This document shows, in pieces, positions 18,064-27,530 of a DNA stretch of 64,000 bases. Position 1 is the stretch's first letter; every line of letters begins with the position of its first letter. Made by a program: the position numbers and the translations under genes. This DNA is from Bradyrhizobium sp. SZCCT0148 (GTDB lineage: Bacteria > Pseudomonadota > Alphaproteobacteria > Rhizobiales > Xanthobacteraceae). The stretch is taken from positions 1 through 64,000 of the forward strand of contig NZ_JAFCKT010000004.1 of assembly GCF_018129985.1 (NCBI RefSeq). Direction: 5' to 3'. A model generated the notes under the pieces. That model was not told the origin of the DNA and searched no databases. It worked only from the letters and a program-made list of their open reading frames with translations.

Positions 18064-18932
18064 ACGAGATTTCTACCAAGGCTCCGCAAGGACACGTCGA
18101 GGTCACGAACTTCTCCCTCAGCTATGACAGCATCGAGGGACCGGTCCAGGCCGTCACCGATACGCAGATCCACGTGAAGCCCGGCGAATTCGTCTCGATC
18201 GTCGGGCCCTCCGGCTGCGGAAAATCGACGCTGCTCAATGCGGTCGCGGGCTTCCTCAAACCGACCACAGGTATCGTCACCGTCGACGGCGAGCGCGTGA
18301 ACGGACCCAGCGCCGAGCGCGGCATGGTGTTCCAGCAATATTCGCTGTTTCCCTGGAAGACGGTGCGGGAAAACGTCGAATTCGGGCTGAAGATGCGTGG
18401 CATGCCGCGCTCGCAGCGTGAGCGCGCCGCCCGGACGCTGCTCGGTCTGGCGGGTCTGGAGGCCTTCGAGAGGCATTATCCGGAAAAGCTCTCGGGCGGC
18501 ATGAAACAGCGCGTCGGCATCGTCCGCGCGCTGGCGACGGGACCGAAGGTTCTGCTGCTGGATGAGCCGTTCGGCGCACTCGACGCCCAGACCCGCGTCA
18601 TCATGCAGCAGATCCTCACCAATATGTGGCAGCGGCTGAAGATCTCGGTGCTGTTCGTCACCCACGACATCGATGAGGCGATCTTCCTGTCCGACCGCGT
18701 CTACTGCATGACCGCGCGTCCCGGCTCGATCAAGGCTGAGGTTCCGATTCCGTTGGAACGGCCGCGCCAGCAGTCGATGATGATGTCCTCGGAATTCCTG
18801 GCGCTGCGCCGCGGGCTGATGTCCCTGATCCGCGAGGAGAGCCTCAAGGCAATGGGCGGCGAGATCAGCGACCTCGGCATGCGAGGATTGGACATCGAAC
18901 TGCAAGGCAAGTCCTTGGCTGAAGTGCTGTAG
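18060..18932 (+). CDS. ABC transporter ATP-binding protein, SsuB/TauB type
   Basis: A 290-residue ATPase with Walker [11 protein letters not shown]-loop VFQQYSLFPW, signature LSGGMKQR, Walker B VLLLDEP and the switch His in VTHDIDEA. MKQR instead of QQQR is usual in nitrate/sulfonate/taurine importers. The start is fixed by the ATGA overlap and GGAGA upstream. It completes the importer whose receptor carries a NosL-like domain. Two hairpins follow the stop. Confidence 0.92.
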   Translation: MNEISTKAPQGHVEVTNFSLSYDSIEGPVQAVTDTQIHVKPGEFVSIVGPSGCGKSTLLNAVAGFLKPTTGIVTVDGERVNGPSAERGMVFQQYSLFPWKTVRENVEFGLKMRGMPRSQRERAARTLLGLAGLEAFERHYPEKLSGGMKQRVGIVRALATGPKVLLLDEPFGALDAQTRVIMQQILTNMWQRLKISVLFVTHDIDEAIFLSDRVYCMTARPGSIKAEVPIPLERPRQQSMMMSSEFLALRRGLMSLIREESLKAMGGEISDLGMRGLDIELQGKSLAEVL

Positions 18933-19027
18933 CCGAGAACTCCCGAAGGCGCATTGGCTAGGCGCGATACTCCGCGCCCGTGCCGGAAAGTTGGACCAAG
19001 CTTCGACCGGTCGCGCGAACGAAGGAC

Positions 19028-19077
19028 GGCGGGACGGTTGAGCGTCCCGCCGAACACGCCACCGGCGTTCCCGGTGG
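19028..19077. terminator. Two hairpins between convergent transcripts
   Basis: GGCGGGAC (19028-19035) pairs with GTCCCGCC (19044-19051) across an 8-base loop, and CCACCGG (19059-19065) with CCGGTGG (19071-19077) across a 5-base loop. They lie between the importer ATPase stop (18932) and the aldolase stop (19150) of the opposite strand, the expected place for a bidirectional terminator. Neither has a T-run, so this rests on position and stem quality. Confidence 0.45.
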
Positions 19078-19149
19078 TACGATCGAACGGATGGTGACGC
19101 CGCCAGTCATGTTGCAGAGCCTGCGAGACGACGCGGAGCCGCCACCATC

Positions 19150-20187
19150 TCAGTAAGCGCGCGCGAAGTCACCTTCCTGCTTAATATCGCTGAAGACAGG
19201 GTAGCGCGGTCGCCATGCCGTACCCTTGGCCTTGGTCAACTCGCTGAGCCGGTCCAGAACGTTGAGGCCGTCCTTGCGCAGGCTGGCAGACACCGCGGCG
19301 CGATCCGGGAAATTCTTCAACACGGCATCGAGCCAGATGGTGCGGCCTGCGAGGAAGCCGCTCGCGCCCGCCGCGTAGGAATAGTCAAGCACGCGCTCGA
19401 ATTTCTCCGGCGCGGCGCCGCCCGAGAGCAGCACCCAGGGGATGTTGCGACCGCGGCAGATATCGCCGATCGCATCGAACTCCTTCTGCGCGGCCTTGGC
19501 CTCCGCGCTGCCGTCACGGGCCGGCAGACTGTTGGCCGCCAGCGGGCTCTCCAGCTTAAGCAGGTCGACGTTATATTCGGGCTTCGCAAACTCACGCACG
19601 CTGTCGATGACGAGGCCGGGGAGCTTGCCCGGCGATTCCACGTAATCTGCGGTGTGGTTGGCGCTGCCGAGGAATGGATAGACCAGCAGTTCGAGCACGT
19701 AGGGAATGTCGTGACGGGCGCAGTCCTCGCCGATCTCGCGCACGAATTTCTTCTGGTGATCGTTCACCGCAGCATCGGCGTCCGGCCGGTACCAGGCCAG
19801 CACCTTGACGGCGTCGCCACCCATGGCGCGGATCTTCTCCACGCTCCAGTTGGTGATCGCGCGCGACTTGCGGCCGCCCGCGGTTTCCTCGACGCGGTGT
19901 TCTTCCAGCGTCATGATCAGGCCGCAGCGCGGCGGCAGCAGATCGATCGCAGCGGGCACGGCGAAGTTGGGGTCGAACAGCATCGAGCTGCAATGCGGCG
20001 AAAGGTTTTCGACGAGGAGGCGCTTCGCCGCCGTGACGTCGGAATATTCGACCTGCTCCCGCGTGATGCCCTTTGCCTTGGCGATGGCATCGAACAAAGG
20101 CGGCCGCTGGTCCAGCGCGACCATGCGAAAGTGGCCATCCACGTCTGCAAGCCGTGCCAGGCCGCGGTTCTTTCCAATCGTTCTCAT
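19150..20187 (-). CDS. LacD-family class I aldolase (tagatose-1,6-bisphosphate / sulfofructose-phosphate aldolase-like)
   Basis: A 345-residue cytoplasmic aldolase. The expected Schiff-base lysine is Lys211 in VDLLKLESPL, the LacD-family KxExP motif, and the phosphate-binding VLLSGGAAPEKF and FLAGRTIW segments follow. N-terminal VALDQRPP is also typical. It would cleave a phosphorylated ketose to dihydroxyacetone phosphate and an aldehyde. GAGGA upstream supports ATG 20187. It overlaps by 4 bp the PfkB kinase gene, which presumably makes its substrate. LacD relatives act on tagatose bisphosphate and on 6-deoxy-6-sulfofructose phosphate; the sequence alone does not decide between these or another ketose. 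Confidence 0.82.
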   Translation of the reverse strand: MRTIGKNRGLARLADVDGHFRMVALDQRPPLFDAIAKAKGITREQVEYSDVTAAKRLLVENLSPHCSSMLFDPNFAVPAAIDLLPPRCGLIMTLEEHRVEETAGGRKSRAITNWSVEKIRAMGGDAVKVLAWYRPDADAAVNDHQKKFVREIGEDCARHDIPYVLELLVYPFLGSANHTADYVESPGKLPGLVIDSVREFAKPEYNVDLLKLESPLAANSLPARDGSAEAKAAQKEFDAIGDICRGRNIPWVLLSGGAAPEKFERVLDYSYAAGASGFLAGRTIWLDAVLKNFPDRAAVSASLRKDGLNVLDRLSELTKAKGTAWRPRYPVFSDIKQEGDFARAY

Positions 20188-21143
20188 GGCTTCGTCCTCA
20201 TGAATACAACACACTCGTTGATATCGGGGATTCCATTGCGGCCGCCGGCGTGGCGGCATTTCATGGCGGCCGCGGCCGCCGAAAACGCCATGGTGGCGCG
20301 CACGTCGAGACCGGCGCCGATCGCCAGCGCATAGGCACCGTGGAAGACGTCGCCCGCGCCTGTGGTGTCGACGACGTCGACGGCATAGGCGGCCTGCCGG
20401 TGCAACTCGCCGCTCTCGTACCAGCTCACGCCACCCTCGCCGCGCGTGACGGCGATGACGCGGCAGCCGAACCGCGCAAGGGCTGAGAGCGATTTATCGT
20501 CCGCCGAGCCGGCAAAGGCGGCAAGTGCAGGTTCGGAAAAGATCGCGTGGTCGGTCAGCGGCAGCAACCGCTCGAACACGTCAGGCTCCGCCATGTCACC
20601 GTCGAGCACCGTCGGGATGCCACGGGCGCGCGCTTCGCGGAACAACGTCGCGGCGCCCTCGACCCAGCGGGGATCGGCGAGCACGGACGATGCGCGCGAG
20701 ACAGCCTCGAGCGGGAGCCAGTCGGCTTCTTCTGGATATAGACCACGAAAATTCACGATCTGCCGCTCGCCGGAGCTGTCGACGATGACCCCGGAGACGG
20801 ATGAGCGGCCATCGGCAAACAGCCGGAAATTCTCGACGTCGACGCCTTCCGCGGTGAAGGCCGACTTCATCTCGTGACCTGCGGCGTCGTTCCCTGCCCG
20901 CCCCCAGAACGCGACGGACGCACCGAGCCTTGCCACCGCCACGCTGGCATTGGCGGCCATGCCGCCGCCGAGGGTGCCGTATTCGATGGCCTTGATCTTT
21001 TCGCTTCCACCCGCGAACGGCCGATCGACTCGCCAGACCTGATCGAGTGCGGACAACCCGAGACAGATCACGTGCACGGGCTTCGTCCTGGTCGCGACGT
21101 CCGCCAGCGCCGACAGATCCCCGATGTTGACCGATGCGCTCAC
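20184..21143 (-). CDS. PfkB-family sugar kinase
   Basis: A 319-residue carbohydrate kinase. The N-terminal substrate motif is [16 protein letters not shown] and the ATP/catalytic motif [14 protein letters not shown] contains the catalytic Asp. It starts with GTG at 21143, overlapping the ATPase stop (GTGA), so translation is coupled. By context it phosphorylates a ketose for the LacD-family aldolase. Related enzymes include sulfofructose kinase, ketohexokinase and tagatose-6-phosphate kinase; I cannot separate them by eye. Confidence 0.85.
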   Translation of the reverse strand: MSASVNIGDLSALADVATRTKPVHVICLGLSALDQVWRVDRPFAGGSEKIKAIEYGTLGGGMAANASVAVARLGASVAFWGRAGNDAAGHEMKSAFTAEGVDVENFRLFADGRSSVSGVIVDSSGERQIVNFRGLYPEEADWLPLEAVSRASSVLADPRWVEGAATLFREARARGIPTVLDGDMAEPDVFERLLPLTDHAIFSEPALAAFAGSADDKSLSALARFGCRVIAVTRGEGGVSWYESGELHRQAAYAVDVVDTTGAGDVFHGAYALAIGAGLDVRATMAFSAAAAAMKCRHAGGRNGIPDINECVVFMRTKP

Positions 21144-22213
21144 TGCACGACCTGTCCGTTGGCGGCATCGAACAGATGAGTCTTGCCGGATTGCGGTCGC
21201 AGAATGATGCGATCGCCGACCTTTGGCCGTAGCGCCGGATCGACCCGCGCGATGGCGGAGCCGCCGGCGAGATCGAAATGGATCAGCGTGTCCGAGCCGA
21301 GCGGCTCGACCAGCCTGATGTTGACGGCGATTCCCTCGGCCGCATCGGCGGTGACGGCGAAATGCTCCGGACGAACGCCGAGCACGGCGCTGCCGGCCTG
21401 GCGCAGGCGGCCCGCGGTCTCGCCATCCAGCGGCACCGCCGTCCCGCCTTGCGAGAGGATCGCTCCCTCCCCGCGCCATTCGACCGGAAAGAAATTCATG
21501 GCCGGCGAGCCGATGAAGCCGGCCACGAACTGGTTGGCCGGCCGCTCGTACACCGCTTCCGGCGTGTCATATTGCTGGATCGTGCCGCTTTGAAGCACCA
21601 CGATGCGGTCAGCCATGGTCATGGCCTCGATCTGGTCATGGGTCACGAAGACCATGGTGGTCTTGAGCTCCTGCGACAGTGCCTTGATCTCGGCGCGCAC
21701 CTGCCCGCGCAGCTTGGCGTCAAGATTCGAGAGCGGCTCATCGAACAGGAAGGCTTTGGGATTGCGCACGATCGCACGTCCCATGGCGACACGCTGGCGC
21801 TGTCCTCCGGAAAGCTCCTTCGGCTTGCGGTCGAGATACGGCTCGATGTGCAGCAGCGCCGCCGCGTGCCTCACCCGCGCGTCGATCTCCGCCTTCGGGA
21901 TCCCACGCAGTTCCAGCGCGAAGGACATGTTGTCGTAAACCCGCATATGCGGATAGAGCGCATAGTCCTGGAAGACCATCGCGATGTCGCGTTGCGCCGC
22001 CTGCACGGCGTTGACGCGCGTGTCGCCGATGTAGAGGTCTCCTGAGGAAATCGGCTCGAGACCCGCGATGATCCGGAGCAAGGTCGACTTGCCGCAACCG
22101 GACGGGCCGACGAAAACCACGAATTCATGGTCCGCGATCTCCAGATTGAGATCGGGGATCACGGTGAAATTGCCGTAGCGCTTGGTGAGATTACGGATCG
22201 AAATCGAGGCCAT
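21140..22213 (-). CDS. Carbohydrate ABC transporter ATP-binding protein (MsmK/UgpC type)
   Basis: A 357-residue ATPase with Walker [10 protein letters not shown], signature LSGGQRQR, Walker [12 protein letters not shown] and switch VTHDQIEA, followed by a MalK-like C-terminal regulatory domain with VLGVRPEHF. UgpC/MsmK ATPases energise sugar and glycerol-phosphate importers. ATG 22213 gives the normal family start (MASISIRNL); a TTG three codons upstream is possible. It follows the dehydrogenase gene by 5 bp and overlaps the kinase gene. Confidence 0.92.
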   Translation of the reverse strand: MASISIRNLTKRYGNFTVIPDLNLEIADHEFVVFVGPSGCGKSTLLRIIAGLEPISSGDLYIGDTRVNAVQAAQRDIAMVFQDYALYPHMRVYDNMSFALELRGIPKAEIDARVRHAAALLHIEPYLDRKPKELSGGQRQRVAMGRAIVRNPKAFLFDEPLSNLDAKLRGQVRAEIKALSQELKTTMVFVTHDQIEAMTMADRIVVLQSGTIQQYDTPEAVYERPANQFVAGFIGSPAMNFFPVEWRGEGAILSQGGTAVPLDGETAGRLRQAGSAVLGVRPEHFAVTADAAEGIAVNIRLVEPLGSDTLIHFDLAGGSAIARVDPALRPKVGDRIILRPQSGKTHLFDAANGQVVQ

Positions 22214-22218
22214 GATCG

Positions 22219-23223
22219 TCAATCCAGCGCCAGCACGGGCTTGATCAGTTCGCCCTTGGCGAAGCGGGCAAAATTCTCGGGCAGCGCCGGGAGGCCGAAC
22301 TCGCCATCGACGAGGACGCGATATTCGTCCTTGTATTTGCGCAGCAGCTCAACATTCGGCTCGAAATCCGAAACCGGGAAATAGAAGGTCCGGATCATGT
22401 AAAAGTCCTTGCGACGGAAGACCTTGCCTTCCTCGATGGTCCAGGGCGCGGCGTTCTCGCCGACCAGCACCAGCGCCCCGCGCGGCAGGACAAGCTCGAT
22501 GCCGAGGTTGCGGGCCGCATGCGCGCCCGAGCATTCCATGATGAGGGCGAAGCGTTTCGAGGTATCGCCAACTGGATGTGCTTTTGCACCGAAAGACTGG
22601 GCGATTTTCAATCGCGACGCGTTGGGATCGGCGACATAGATGTCGTCATAGCCGAGCGCGCGAAGCGCCAGCACGACGCCGAGACCGACAGGCCCCGCCC
22701 CCATCACGAGGACCGCACCCGTCTCCTCCGGCGGCACTACGCGACTGACGAACCGCACGGCGTGGCCGGAGGTGCCGATGGTGTCGAGCAGGAGCGGCGC
22801 AAGGCTGTCCTCGATGTCATCTGGCACCGGCAACAGACAGTTTTCCGGCACCGGGACGTACTCCGCATAGCCGCCCGGCCTGTTCCAGCCGATCAGGCTC
22901 GAGACCTCCAGGCACATCTGGGTGTCGCCGCGCGTGCAGGCGGCGCAGTGGCCGCAATGCAGGGGGATGTAGACCGCGCAACGGCGGCCATGCAGCCGGT
23001 GACCCGGCTGCTCGACGACACCAAAGATCTCATGCCCGGCGGTGAACTCGGCGCCCTTGTGCCAGAGCTTGAAATCGGAGCCGCACAACGCGGTGCGCGA
23101 GACACGGACCAGCACCTCTCCGATACCGACATCGGGCATCGCCACGCGCTCGATGGTGATGCGGTCGTTGCCGTGGAAGACCGCGGCCTGCATGATTGAG
23201 TTCGGACGGGGGGACACGTTCAT
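22219..23223 (-). CDS. Zinc-dependent medium-chain dehydrogenase
   Basis: A 334-residue alcohol/polyol dehydrogenase. Catalytic-zinc residues are in ALCGSDFK and GHEIFG; the structural-zinc cysteines are in [15 protein letters not shown]; the NAD(P) fold is [10 protein letters not shown]. Its length is normal for sorbitol/threonine dehydrogenase-like MDR proteins. Placed within a sugar-import operon with kinase and aldolase, it likely oxidises an imported polyol or sugar at a secondary alcohol to give the ketose. Confidence 0.87.
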   Translation of the reverse strand: MNVSPRPNSIMQAAVFHGNDRITIERVAMPDVGIGEVLVRVSRTALCGSDFKLWHKGAEFTAGHEIFGVVEQPGHRLHGRRCAVYIPLHCGHCAACTRGDTQMCLEVSSLIGWNRPGGYAEYVPVPENCLLPVPDDIEDSLAPLLLDTIGTSGHAVRFVSRVVPPEETGAVLVMGAGPVGLGVVLALRALGYDDIYVADPNASRLKIAQSFGAKAHPVGDTSKRFALIMECSGAHAARNLGIELVLPRGALVLVGENAAPWTIEEGKVFRRKDFYMIRTFYFPVSDFEPNVELLRKYKDEYRVLVDGEFGLPALPENFARFAKGELIKPVLALD

Positions 23224-23230
23224 CAGATAC

Positions 23231-24058
23231 CTAGCCTTTCACCGCACCGAGCGTCAGCCCGGACACCAGCCAGCGCTGAACCAGGGCGGCCAGCACCAAC
23301 GGCGGCAACGCGATCAGCGTCGCGGCCGCCATGAGGGCGCCCCATTGCGTCGAGCCCTCGCCGATGAAGTTGAAGGCGGCCGCGATCAGCGTCTTGGTGT
23401 CACCATTGGAGAGCACCAGCGCGAACAGGAAGTAATTCCACGAAAACACGAAGGCGAGGATCGCCGAAACGGCGATGCCCGACGCCACCAGCGGCATCGC
23501 GATGCGCCAGAGGATGCGCGTGACGCTGCATCCATCCACCTGTGCAGCCTCGAACACGCTGCGTGGAATGGCATCGAACGACGGTAGCAGCACCCAGATC
23601 ACGATCGGCAGCGTGATGACGGCATGGCTGAGGATCAGCGCGGTGTAGGATCCGATCATGCCGATTTGCCGGAACATCACGTACCACGGCAGCAGGAAGA
23701 GCGTGCCCGGCGCCATGCGCGCCGCGAGTGTCAGGATCGCCGGCCACGTGATGCGCGTCCAGGACACGGCGAAGGCGGCGGGAATTCCGAACAACAGCCC
23801 GAGCGCGGTCGAGCCGACGGTGACAATCAGGCTGTTGAGCGCATAGCTCAGAAACGGCGTCGTCCTTGTCAACTCCGCGTAGTTTTCCAGCGTCGGCGAG
23901 AACACCAATGTGGGCGGGTAGGCAGTGACCTCGAAGGACGGCTTGAACGAGGACAGCACCATCCAGACCGTCGGCGCCATGATGATCATGCCGGCCAGCA
24001 CGAGTTGCACCGTGTTGAGCCAGCGGATCCAGCGGTCGGTGTTGGCGGCATCGTTCAT
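23231..24058 (-). CDS. Carbohydrate ABC transporter permease (MalG type)
   Basis: A 275-residue permease with six predicted spans and the conserved loop VFEAAQVDGCSVTRILWRI that contacts the ATPase. It pairs with the MalF-type permease encoded 4 bp upstream. The C terminus (LTGAVKG-like, here TLGAVKG) matches the MalG family end. Confidence 0.9.
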   Translation of the reverse strand: MNDAANTDRWIRWLNTVQLVLAGMIIMAPTVWMVLSSFKPSFEVTAYPPTLVFSPTLENYAELTRTTPFLSYALNSLIVTVGSTALGLLFGIPAAFAVSWTRITWPAILTLAARMAPGTLFLLPWYVMFRQIGMIGSYTALILSHAVITLPIVIWVLLPSFDAIPRSVFEAAQVDGCSVTRILWRIAMPLVASGIAVSAILAFVFSWNYFLFALVLSNGDTKTLIAAAFNFIGEGSTQWGALMAAATLIALPPLVLAALVQRWLVSGLTLGAVKG

Positions 24059-24062
24059 GACA

Positions 24063-24950
24063 TCACCACGCCACTGCGCCGCGCAGCCGATTGAAGGCGA
24101 GCACCGCGCCGAACACGATCGCGGTCAGCGTCAGCATCAACGCGCTGGCATAGCCGATGTTGAAGAATTCGAATCCGACCCGGAAGCCGTAGATGTTGAG
24201 CGTATTCGAGGCGTTGCCGGGACCGCCCTGCGTCGTGATGTAGATGATGTCGAAGAAGCGCAGCAGATCGACGCTGCGCAGGATGGCTGCAGTGACGATG
24301 GTCGGCAGCAGCAGCGGCAGCGTGATGCGCTGGAACGTCTTCAACGGAGACGCGCCATCGATCTGCGCGGCCTCATAGACACTCGGCGGCAGCGATTGCA
24401 ATCCGCCCAGCACGATCAAGGCGACATAGGGCGTCCATTGCCAGCTGTCGATCAGCGCCACGGTCGGAATCACCCACGTCGGCGAAGCCAGCCAGTCCGA
24501 GGGCGGCAGGCCCAACGACTGCAGGATATAGTTGGCGGCACCCAGCGACGGATCGAGGATAACCAGCCACATCATGCCTGCCACCACGGGCGGCATCATG
24601 AAGGGCGAGATGAACAGCGAGCGCAAGATGCCCGGCAGGCGCTTGGCATTGAACAGCACCAGCGCGAGCCAGACACCGAAGACGAGTTGCAGCACCAGCG
24701 ACAGCACGAACAGCGCAATGGTGATCCACAAACCGTGCCAGAATTCGTAATCGGAGATCAGCTTCGAATAATTGGCGAGGCCCGCGAAGGATTGCTTGCC
24801 GGTCGAGGAGAACGTCTGAAAGCCGAGCCAGATCGTATAAACGACCGGAAACGCGATCATCGCGACCGTGAAGAACACGGCCGGCGCCGAGAGCGCCGCC
24901 ATCTCCAGCTTCTGCCGGTCCTGCGTGAGTGGCGCAGCCGTATCAGACAT
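24063..24950 (-). CDS. Carbohydrate ABC transporter permease (MalF/UgpA type)
   Basis: A 295-residue permease with the first span in APAVFFTVAMIAFPVVYTI and the docking loop VYEAAQIDGASPLKTFQRI. ATG 24950 has AGGA five bases upstream; an upstream in-frame start at 25004 would add a non-conserved segment. It is separated by 61 bp from the receptor gene upstream. Confidence 0.9.
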   Translation of the reverse strand: MSDTAAPLTQDRQKLEMAALSAPAVFFTVAMIAFPVVYTIWLGFQTFSSTGKQSFAGLANYSKLISDYEFWHGLWITIALFVLSLVLQLVFGVWLALVLFNAKRLPGILRSLFISPFMMPPVVAGMMWLVILDPSLGAANYILQSLGLPPSDWLASPTWVIPTVALIDSWQWTPYVALIVLGGLQSLPPSVYEAAQIDGASPLKTFQRITLPLLLPTIVTAAILRSVDLLRFFDIIYITTQGGPGNASNTLNIYGFRVGFEFFNIGYASALMLTLTAIVFGAVLAFNRLRGAVAW

Positions 24951-25011
24951 GTGTTCCTGTCCTCGATCGAGTGAGGTGCCGGCCGGCAGCAAGCCAGCCG
25001 GCACCGGGCGG

Positions 25012-26313
25012 TCAGTTCAGCGCGATCAGCGCGTCCAGCGCCTTGTCGGCATCCGCGCAGGCCTGGTCGATCGGCTTTTGCTTGAGGATCAGATCCTGCA
25101 CCGCCTGCCCGATGAATTCGCGCGACTGCGGATTGGCGACGATGGGATAGCCGACCTCGGACGAGCCCTTGGTGGCGAGCACGTCGAGCGCAGCCTGCCA
25201 TTCCTTGCGGACCGGCTCTTCGTCGATCCACTTGCGATATTCGGGATCGTTCGCGACGGACGGGCGCGGCGGCGCGATACCCTGAAGCGCCATCTTCTTC
25301 TGCACCTCCGGGCTTGTCGCCCACTGCACGAAATACCAGGCGGCATCCGGCTGCTTGCTGTGCGAGGACACCGCCATGCCCCAGCCGATCGTGGTCGGCA
25401 CCTGGCCGGCTTCACCCGCCGGGAACGGCAACAGGCCTGTGTCCTTGAGGCGCGCACCGCCGTCCATAACGGTCCGCAGCTCATTGGAGGATTCGAACGC
25501 CATCGCGGCACGGCCGCTGCGATAGAGCGCGGAAATCTGCTGGAAGCTGTAGTTGACGACGCCGGGCGGGCCGAAGTCGCGCAGCAGACGGCTATAGGTG
25601 TCGAGCGCCTCCTTACCCTTGGCCGAGCAGAGATTCGACTTGCCGTTGGCGATGTAGGTGCCGCCGATGTTGTGCAGCATGTTGCTGAACGTGTAGGCGA
25701 CCGCGGGCTTGAGGCCGCGCGAGACGAACGGCGTCACCGAGCTGTCGCAGGTCTTGATCTTCTCGGCCGCAGCCTCGACGTCCTTGATCGTCTTCGGCGC
25801 ATCGAGGCCGCACTTCTTGAAGATATCGGTGCGGTAATAAAAGATCGGGCCCTCGAGATTCATCGGCATGCTGGTCAACTTGCCGCCGAAAGTCGCCGCC
25901 TTCAGCAGCGCCTGGCTCAGGCCGGCAGAATCGTAATCCTTGGCGACGTCGTTCTTGGCCATTGCGGTGAGATCGGCATACCAGCCGGCGGCGGCAAATT
26001 GCTCGCCCTCGCGCGACGGCAGCGTCATGTAGACATCAACCTCGTCGCTGTTTGCATTCATCACCGTCACCAGACGCTGGCGCATCTGCTGCTCCTGGTA
26101 ACCGTCGACCTTGAGAGTCATGCCGGTCAACTTCTCGAAATCGGCCTTGTAGGTCAGCAGCGCCTGCGAGACCGGATTGTTGTTGGCAAGAAAGGTGACG
26201 GTCTTGCCCTTGAATTTCATCCAGTCGAAGTCCGCCGCGTGTGCCTGCGCGCTGACGGCGGCAATCGCAAAAACGGGCAACGCCACGCGCGTCGCGAGCA
26301 TCTTGACCTTCAT
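25012..26313 (-). CDS. Sugar-binding protein of the ABC importer (solute-binding family 1)
   Basis: A 433-residue periplasmic receptor with a Sec signal (cleavage near AHAADF) and the family features FLANNNPVSQALL and WGMAVSSHSKQPDAAWYFV. GGAGGAGAG upstream of the ATG is a strong ribosome site, expected for a receptor made in excess over its permeases. It is the first gene of the leftward operon and diverges from a LacI regulator across the operator region at 26355-26478. Confidence 0.9.
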   Translation of the reverse strand: MKVKMLATRVALPVFAIAAVSAQAHAADFDWMKFKGKTVTFLANNNPVSQALLTYKADFEKLTGMTLKVDGYQEQQMRQRLVTVMNANSDEVDVYMTLPSREGEQFAAAGWYADLTAMAKNDVAKDYDSAGLSQALLKAATFGGKLTSMPMNLEGPIFYYRTDIFKKCGLDAPKTIKDVEAAAEKIKTCDSSVTPFVSRGLKPAVAYTFSNMLHNIGGTYIANGKSNLCSAKGKEALDTYSRLLRDFGPPGVVNYSFQQISALYRSGRAAMAFESSNELRTVMDGGARLKDTGLLPFPAGEAGQVPTTIGWGMAVSSHSKQPDAAWYFVQWATSPEVQKKMALQGIAPPRPSVANDPEYRKWIDEEPVRKEWQAALDVLATKGSSEVGYPIVANPQSREFIGQAVQDLILKQKPIDQACADADKALDALIALN

Positions 26314-26354
26314 CGAACTCTCCTCCCGCTGGCACCTTGTGCTATCGGCGCCTT

Positions 26355-26478
26355 ATGAAAACGGTTACATCCTAAGCGTCACCGCACCCCTGTCAAGTGA
26401 TAGACTTTCTGATGTTTCTGCGGCAATATCATAGATATTTGCCAAACCGCAGGCCTGAGACGGGATTGTAACGTTACA
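26355..26478. promoter_or_regulatory. LacI-type operators between the sugar operon and its regulator
   Basis: TGTAACGTTACA at 26467-26478 is a perfect 12-bp palindrome ending 2 bp before the LacI start codon. A related imperfect dyad TGAAAACGGTTACA lies at 26356-26369, 43-56 bp upstream of the receptor gene. Both have the central CG typical of LacI-family operators. The arrangement suggests autorepression plus repression of the receptor promoter, perhaps with looping over about 100 bp. Confidence 0.65.
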
Positions 26479-26480
26479 TC

Positions 26481-27521
26481 ATGAACGAGCCGTCCGCCAA
26501 GTTGACGAAGCAGGGCATCCGCGCCGTCGCGGCGCGGGCCGGTGTGTCGACAGCGTCGGTCTCTCGTTCACTCAACAATCCCGAGGCGGTGAGCCCTTCC
26601 CTGCGCGCGCGCATTGCGCAGGCTATCGACGCCGTTGGTTACATCCCGCACGCGCCGGCCCGCATTCTGTCATCGCGGCGGTCGCGTACGCTGGGCGCTA
26701 TCGTGCCGACGATCGACAACACGATGTTCGCGCGCGGCATCGCTTCGCTGCAGAAATACCTCTCGTCGGTTGGCTACATGCTGTTCCTCACCACGAGCGG
26801 ATACGATCTCGACGTCGAACTGCAACAGGCCCGCAACCTGATCGGCCGCGGCGTCGATGGCCTCGTGCTGCGGGGCGACTGCCACCACGAAGGCTTGCGC
26901 AAGCTACTTGCGGACAATGCGGTGCCTTTCATCAATGTCGGGATCTATCAGCCCGACCGTCCCTACCCCTGCGTCGGCACGAACAACGAAGCAGCCGCCC
27001 ATCGGGCGGCCGCGCATGTCATCGAGCTCGGCCATCGCAAGATCGGAATCGTGTCCGCGCTCCAGCGCAACAACGACCGCGCCGGCGCCCGCGTCGCCGG
27101 CTTTCGCCGCGCGCTCGCAGAGAGCGGCCTCGAGCTGCCTCCGGAATGGCATGTCGAGGTGCCCTATACCCTCGACGACGCGCGCGAGGCGGCCCGGCAT
27201 CTTCTCAACCTCAGGGACCGACCGACGGCAGTGGTCTGCGGCAACGACGTCATCGCCTATGGCGTCCTGCTGGAAGCGGAGCGCAGCGGCTTTTCGGTGC
27301 CGCGAGATCTCTCGGTCGTCGGCTTCGACGACCTCGACTGGAGCCGCCATTTGCGACCGAGCCTGACCACGATCCACGTCCCAACCGACGAGACGTGGCA
27401 GCGTGCCGGAGAATATCTGGTGCGCAGCCTCGCTGGCGAGCAGACCATCATGCATCGCGAGGTCGATTTCTCGCTGGTGGTCCGGGAATCGACGGCTCCG
27501 CCTCCCGCAATCCTGAAGTGA
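26481..27521 (+). CDS. LacI-family transcriptional repressor
   Basis: A 346-residue regulator. Residues about 14-60 form the LacI helix-turn-helix and hinge (VAARAGVSTASVSRSLNN, then ILSSRRSRTLGAIVPT). The rest is a periplasmic-binding-like effector domain ending in SVVGFDDLDWSRHLRPSLTTI. It diverges from the sugar importer operon and is followed by an SDR dehydrogenase 9 bp later. The inducer is presumably the imported sugar or a phosphorylated intermediate. Confidence 0.92.
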   Translation: MNEPSAKLTKQGIRAVAARAGVSTASVSRSLNNPEAVSPSLRARIAQAIDAVGYIPHAPARILSSRRSRTLGAIVPTIDNTMFARGIASLQKYLSSVGYMLFLTTSGYDLDVELQQARNLIGRGVDGLVLRGDCHHEGLRKLLADNAVPFINVGIYQPDRPYPCVGTNNEAAAHRAAAHVIELGHRKIGIVSALQRNNDRAGARVAGFRRALAESGLELPPEWHVEVPYTLDDAREAARHLLNLRDRPTAVVCGNDVIAYGVLLEAERSGFSVPRDLSVVGFDDLDWSRHLRPSLTTIHVPTDETWQRAGEYLVRSLAGEQTIMHREVDFSLVVRESTAPPPAILK

Positions 27522-27530
27522 GATCGTCCG

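Noticed and set aside
19150..21143. Firm call of a sulfoquinovose (sulfo-EMP) pathway
   Set aside because: Only the kinase and aldolase types fit. No sulfoquinovosidase, sulfoquinovose isomerase or recognisable sulfolactaldehyde reductase is in the island.
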